Below, in pieces: positions 4,664-5,266 of a stretch of 5,266 nt of DNA (the stretch's first letter is position 1; every line of letters begins with the position of its first letter). The translations under genes and the position numbers were made by a program. The notes below the pieces were generated by a model that saw only the letters and a list, made by a program, of their open reading frames with translations, did not search any database and had not been told where the DNA came from. The stretch lies in contig CALALM010000385.1 of assembly GCA_937925565.1 (NCBI GenBank), positions 1 to 5,266 of the forward strand, written 5' to 3'. The stretch comes from an uncultured Centipeda sp. Lineage in GTDB: Bacteria; Bacillota; Negativicutes; Selenomonadales; Selenomonadaceae.

Positions 4664-5266
4664 ATGGCGGATATGTTGTATTCCAGCGATAATCTGACCA
4701 ATCAACAGAAAGCGGCAATCCTCTTCATCGCCATCGGTCCCGAGTACTCGGCAAAGCTGTTTCAGCACATGGATGACGATGAGATCGAGCATCTGACGCT
4801 CGAGATCGCGAACCAGAAGCAGGTTTCCGCCGCACTCAAGGCAGAGGTCATCTCGGAATTCTACTCCATGTGCATGGCACAGGATTACATTTCCTCCGGC
4901 GGTCTGCAGTATGCACAGAACGTCCTGGAGAAGGCACTCGGTCCCGACAAGGCGCTCGAGATCATCAATCGTCTCACGACGAGTCTGCAGGTGCGTCCCT
5001 TCGACTTCCTGCGCAAGACGGATCCCGCGCAGCTGCTCAACTTTATTCAGAACGAGCATCCGCAGACCATCGCGCTCATCTTGGCATATCTCGATCCCGA
5101 TCAGGCGGCAACCGTCCTCGGGGCACTTCCGCCGGAGGCGCAGGTCGAGGTCACGAAGCGCGTCGCCGTGATGGATCGCACGTCGCCGGACTTCATTCGC
5201 GAAGTCGAGCGTGTGCTTGAGAGGAAGCTGTCGTCGATGGTGACTCAGGACTTTACATCGGCGGGC
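4664..5266 (+). CDS. fliG: Flagellar motor switch protein FliG (3' partial)
   Basis: The frame is open from the ATG at 4664 to the window end, giving 201 codons of a protein usually about 330-345 residues long. FliG sits between the MS ring and FliM in the C ring. It transmits torque from the stator and takes part in direction switching. The N-terminal domain that binds FliF covers about residues 10-105 (NLTNQQKAAILFIAIG near the start). The middle domain contains the hallmark EHPQ at 131-134, within FIQNEHPQTIALILAYL, and continues to RTSPDFIREVERVLERKL. The C-terminal torque domain, with its charged stator-facing residues, lies outside the window. The start is fixed by the GGAGGAGG site 7 nt upstream. 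In this kind of cluster fliH, fliI and further export genes usually follow, but they cannot be seen here. Confidence 0.97.
   Translation, partial: MADMLYSSDNLTNQQKAAILFIAIGPEYSAKLFQHMDDDEIEHLTLEIANQKQVSAALKAEVISEFYSMCMAQDYISSGGLQYAQNVLEKALGPDKALEIINRLTTSLQVRPFDFLRKTDPAQLLNFIQNEHPQTIALILAYLDPDQAATVLGALPPEAQVEVTKRVAVMDRTSPDFIREVERVLERKLSSMVTQDFTSAG

Noticed and set aside
4574..5059. A 161-codon open frame on the - strand across the fliF/fliG junction
   Set aside because: It runs across well-conserved fliF and fliG sequence on the other strand, shows no family features, and is explained by codon bias.

Overview
The window looks like part of the chromosome of a flagellated Gram-negative Firmicute. 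A Negativicutes member of the Selenomonas type is my best guess. The basis is moderately high GC in coding regions, strong Firmicutes-like Shine-Dalgarno sites (AAGGAGGG, GGAGGAGG), the gene order flgB-flgC-fliE-fliF-fliG as at the head of the Bacillus/Clostridium fla/che cluster, and an Asp23/Gls24-type domain next door. The taxon is an inference. Only the gene families are read directly from the sequence.

Layout: all real genes are on the + strand. (1) 1-729 is the 3' part of a PHP-domain phosphoesterase of the RNase AM/TrpH/YciV type; its start lies before the window. (2) 750-1601 encodes a two-domain protein with an N-terminal P-loop and a C-terminal Asp23/Gls24-like domain. It sits 20 bp behind the PHP gene and is probably co-transcribed with it. 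(3) 1602-1774 is the only sizeable intergenic region. It is AT-rich, carries homopolymer tracts, a candidate extended -10 promoter, a leader with possible CsrA sites and a helix over the flgB ribosome binding site. An IS5-like terminal sequence may start at its left edge. (4) 1775 to the window end holds flgB, flgC, fliE, fliF and the first 201 codons of fliG, closely spaced and evidently one operon.

How the genes work together: FliF forms the MS ring in the inner membrane. FliG binds the FliF C-terminal tail and forms the torque-bearing part of the C ring. FliE joins the MS ring to the rod, and FlgB and FlgC are proximal rod subunits. This is the first-built core of the flagellar basal body. 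The two upstream genes have no obvious flagellar role and are probably separated from the operon by the promoter region.

The flagellar genes look ordinary. The more unusual material is upstream. The PHP protein has substitutions at three positions that are normally metal ligands, the P-loop/Asp23 fusion has no assigned function, and the flgB leader is rich in possible regulatory signals. I did not find a convincing wholly new system.
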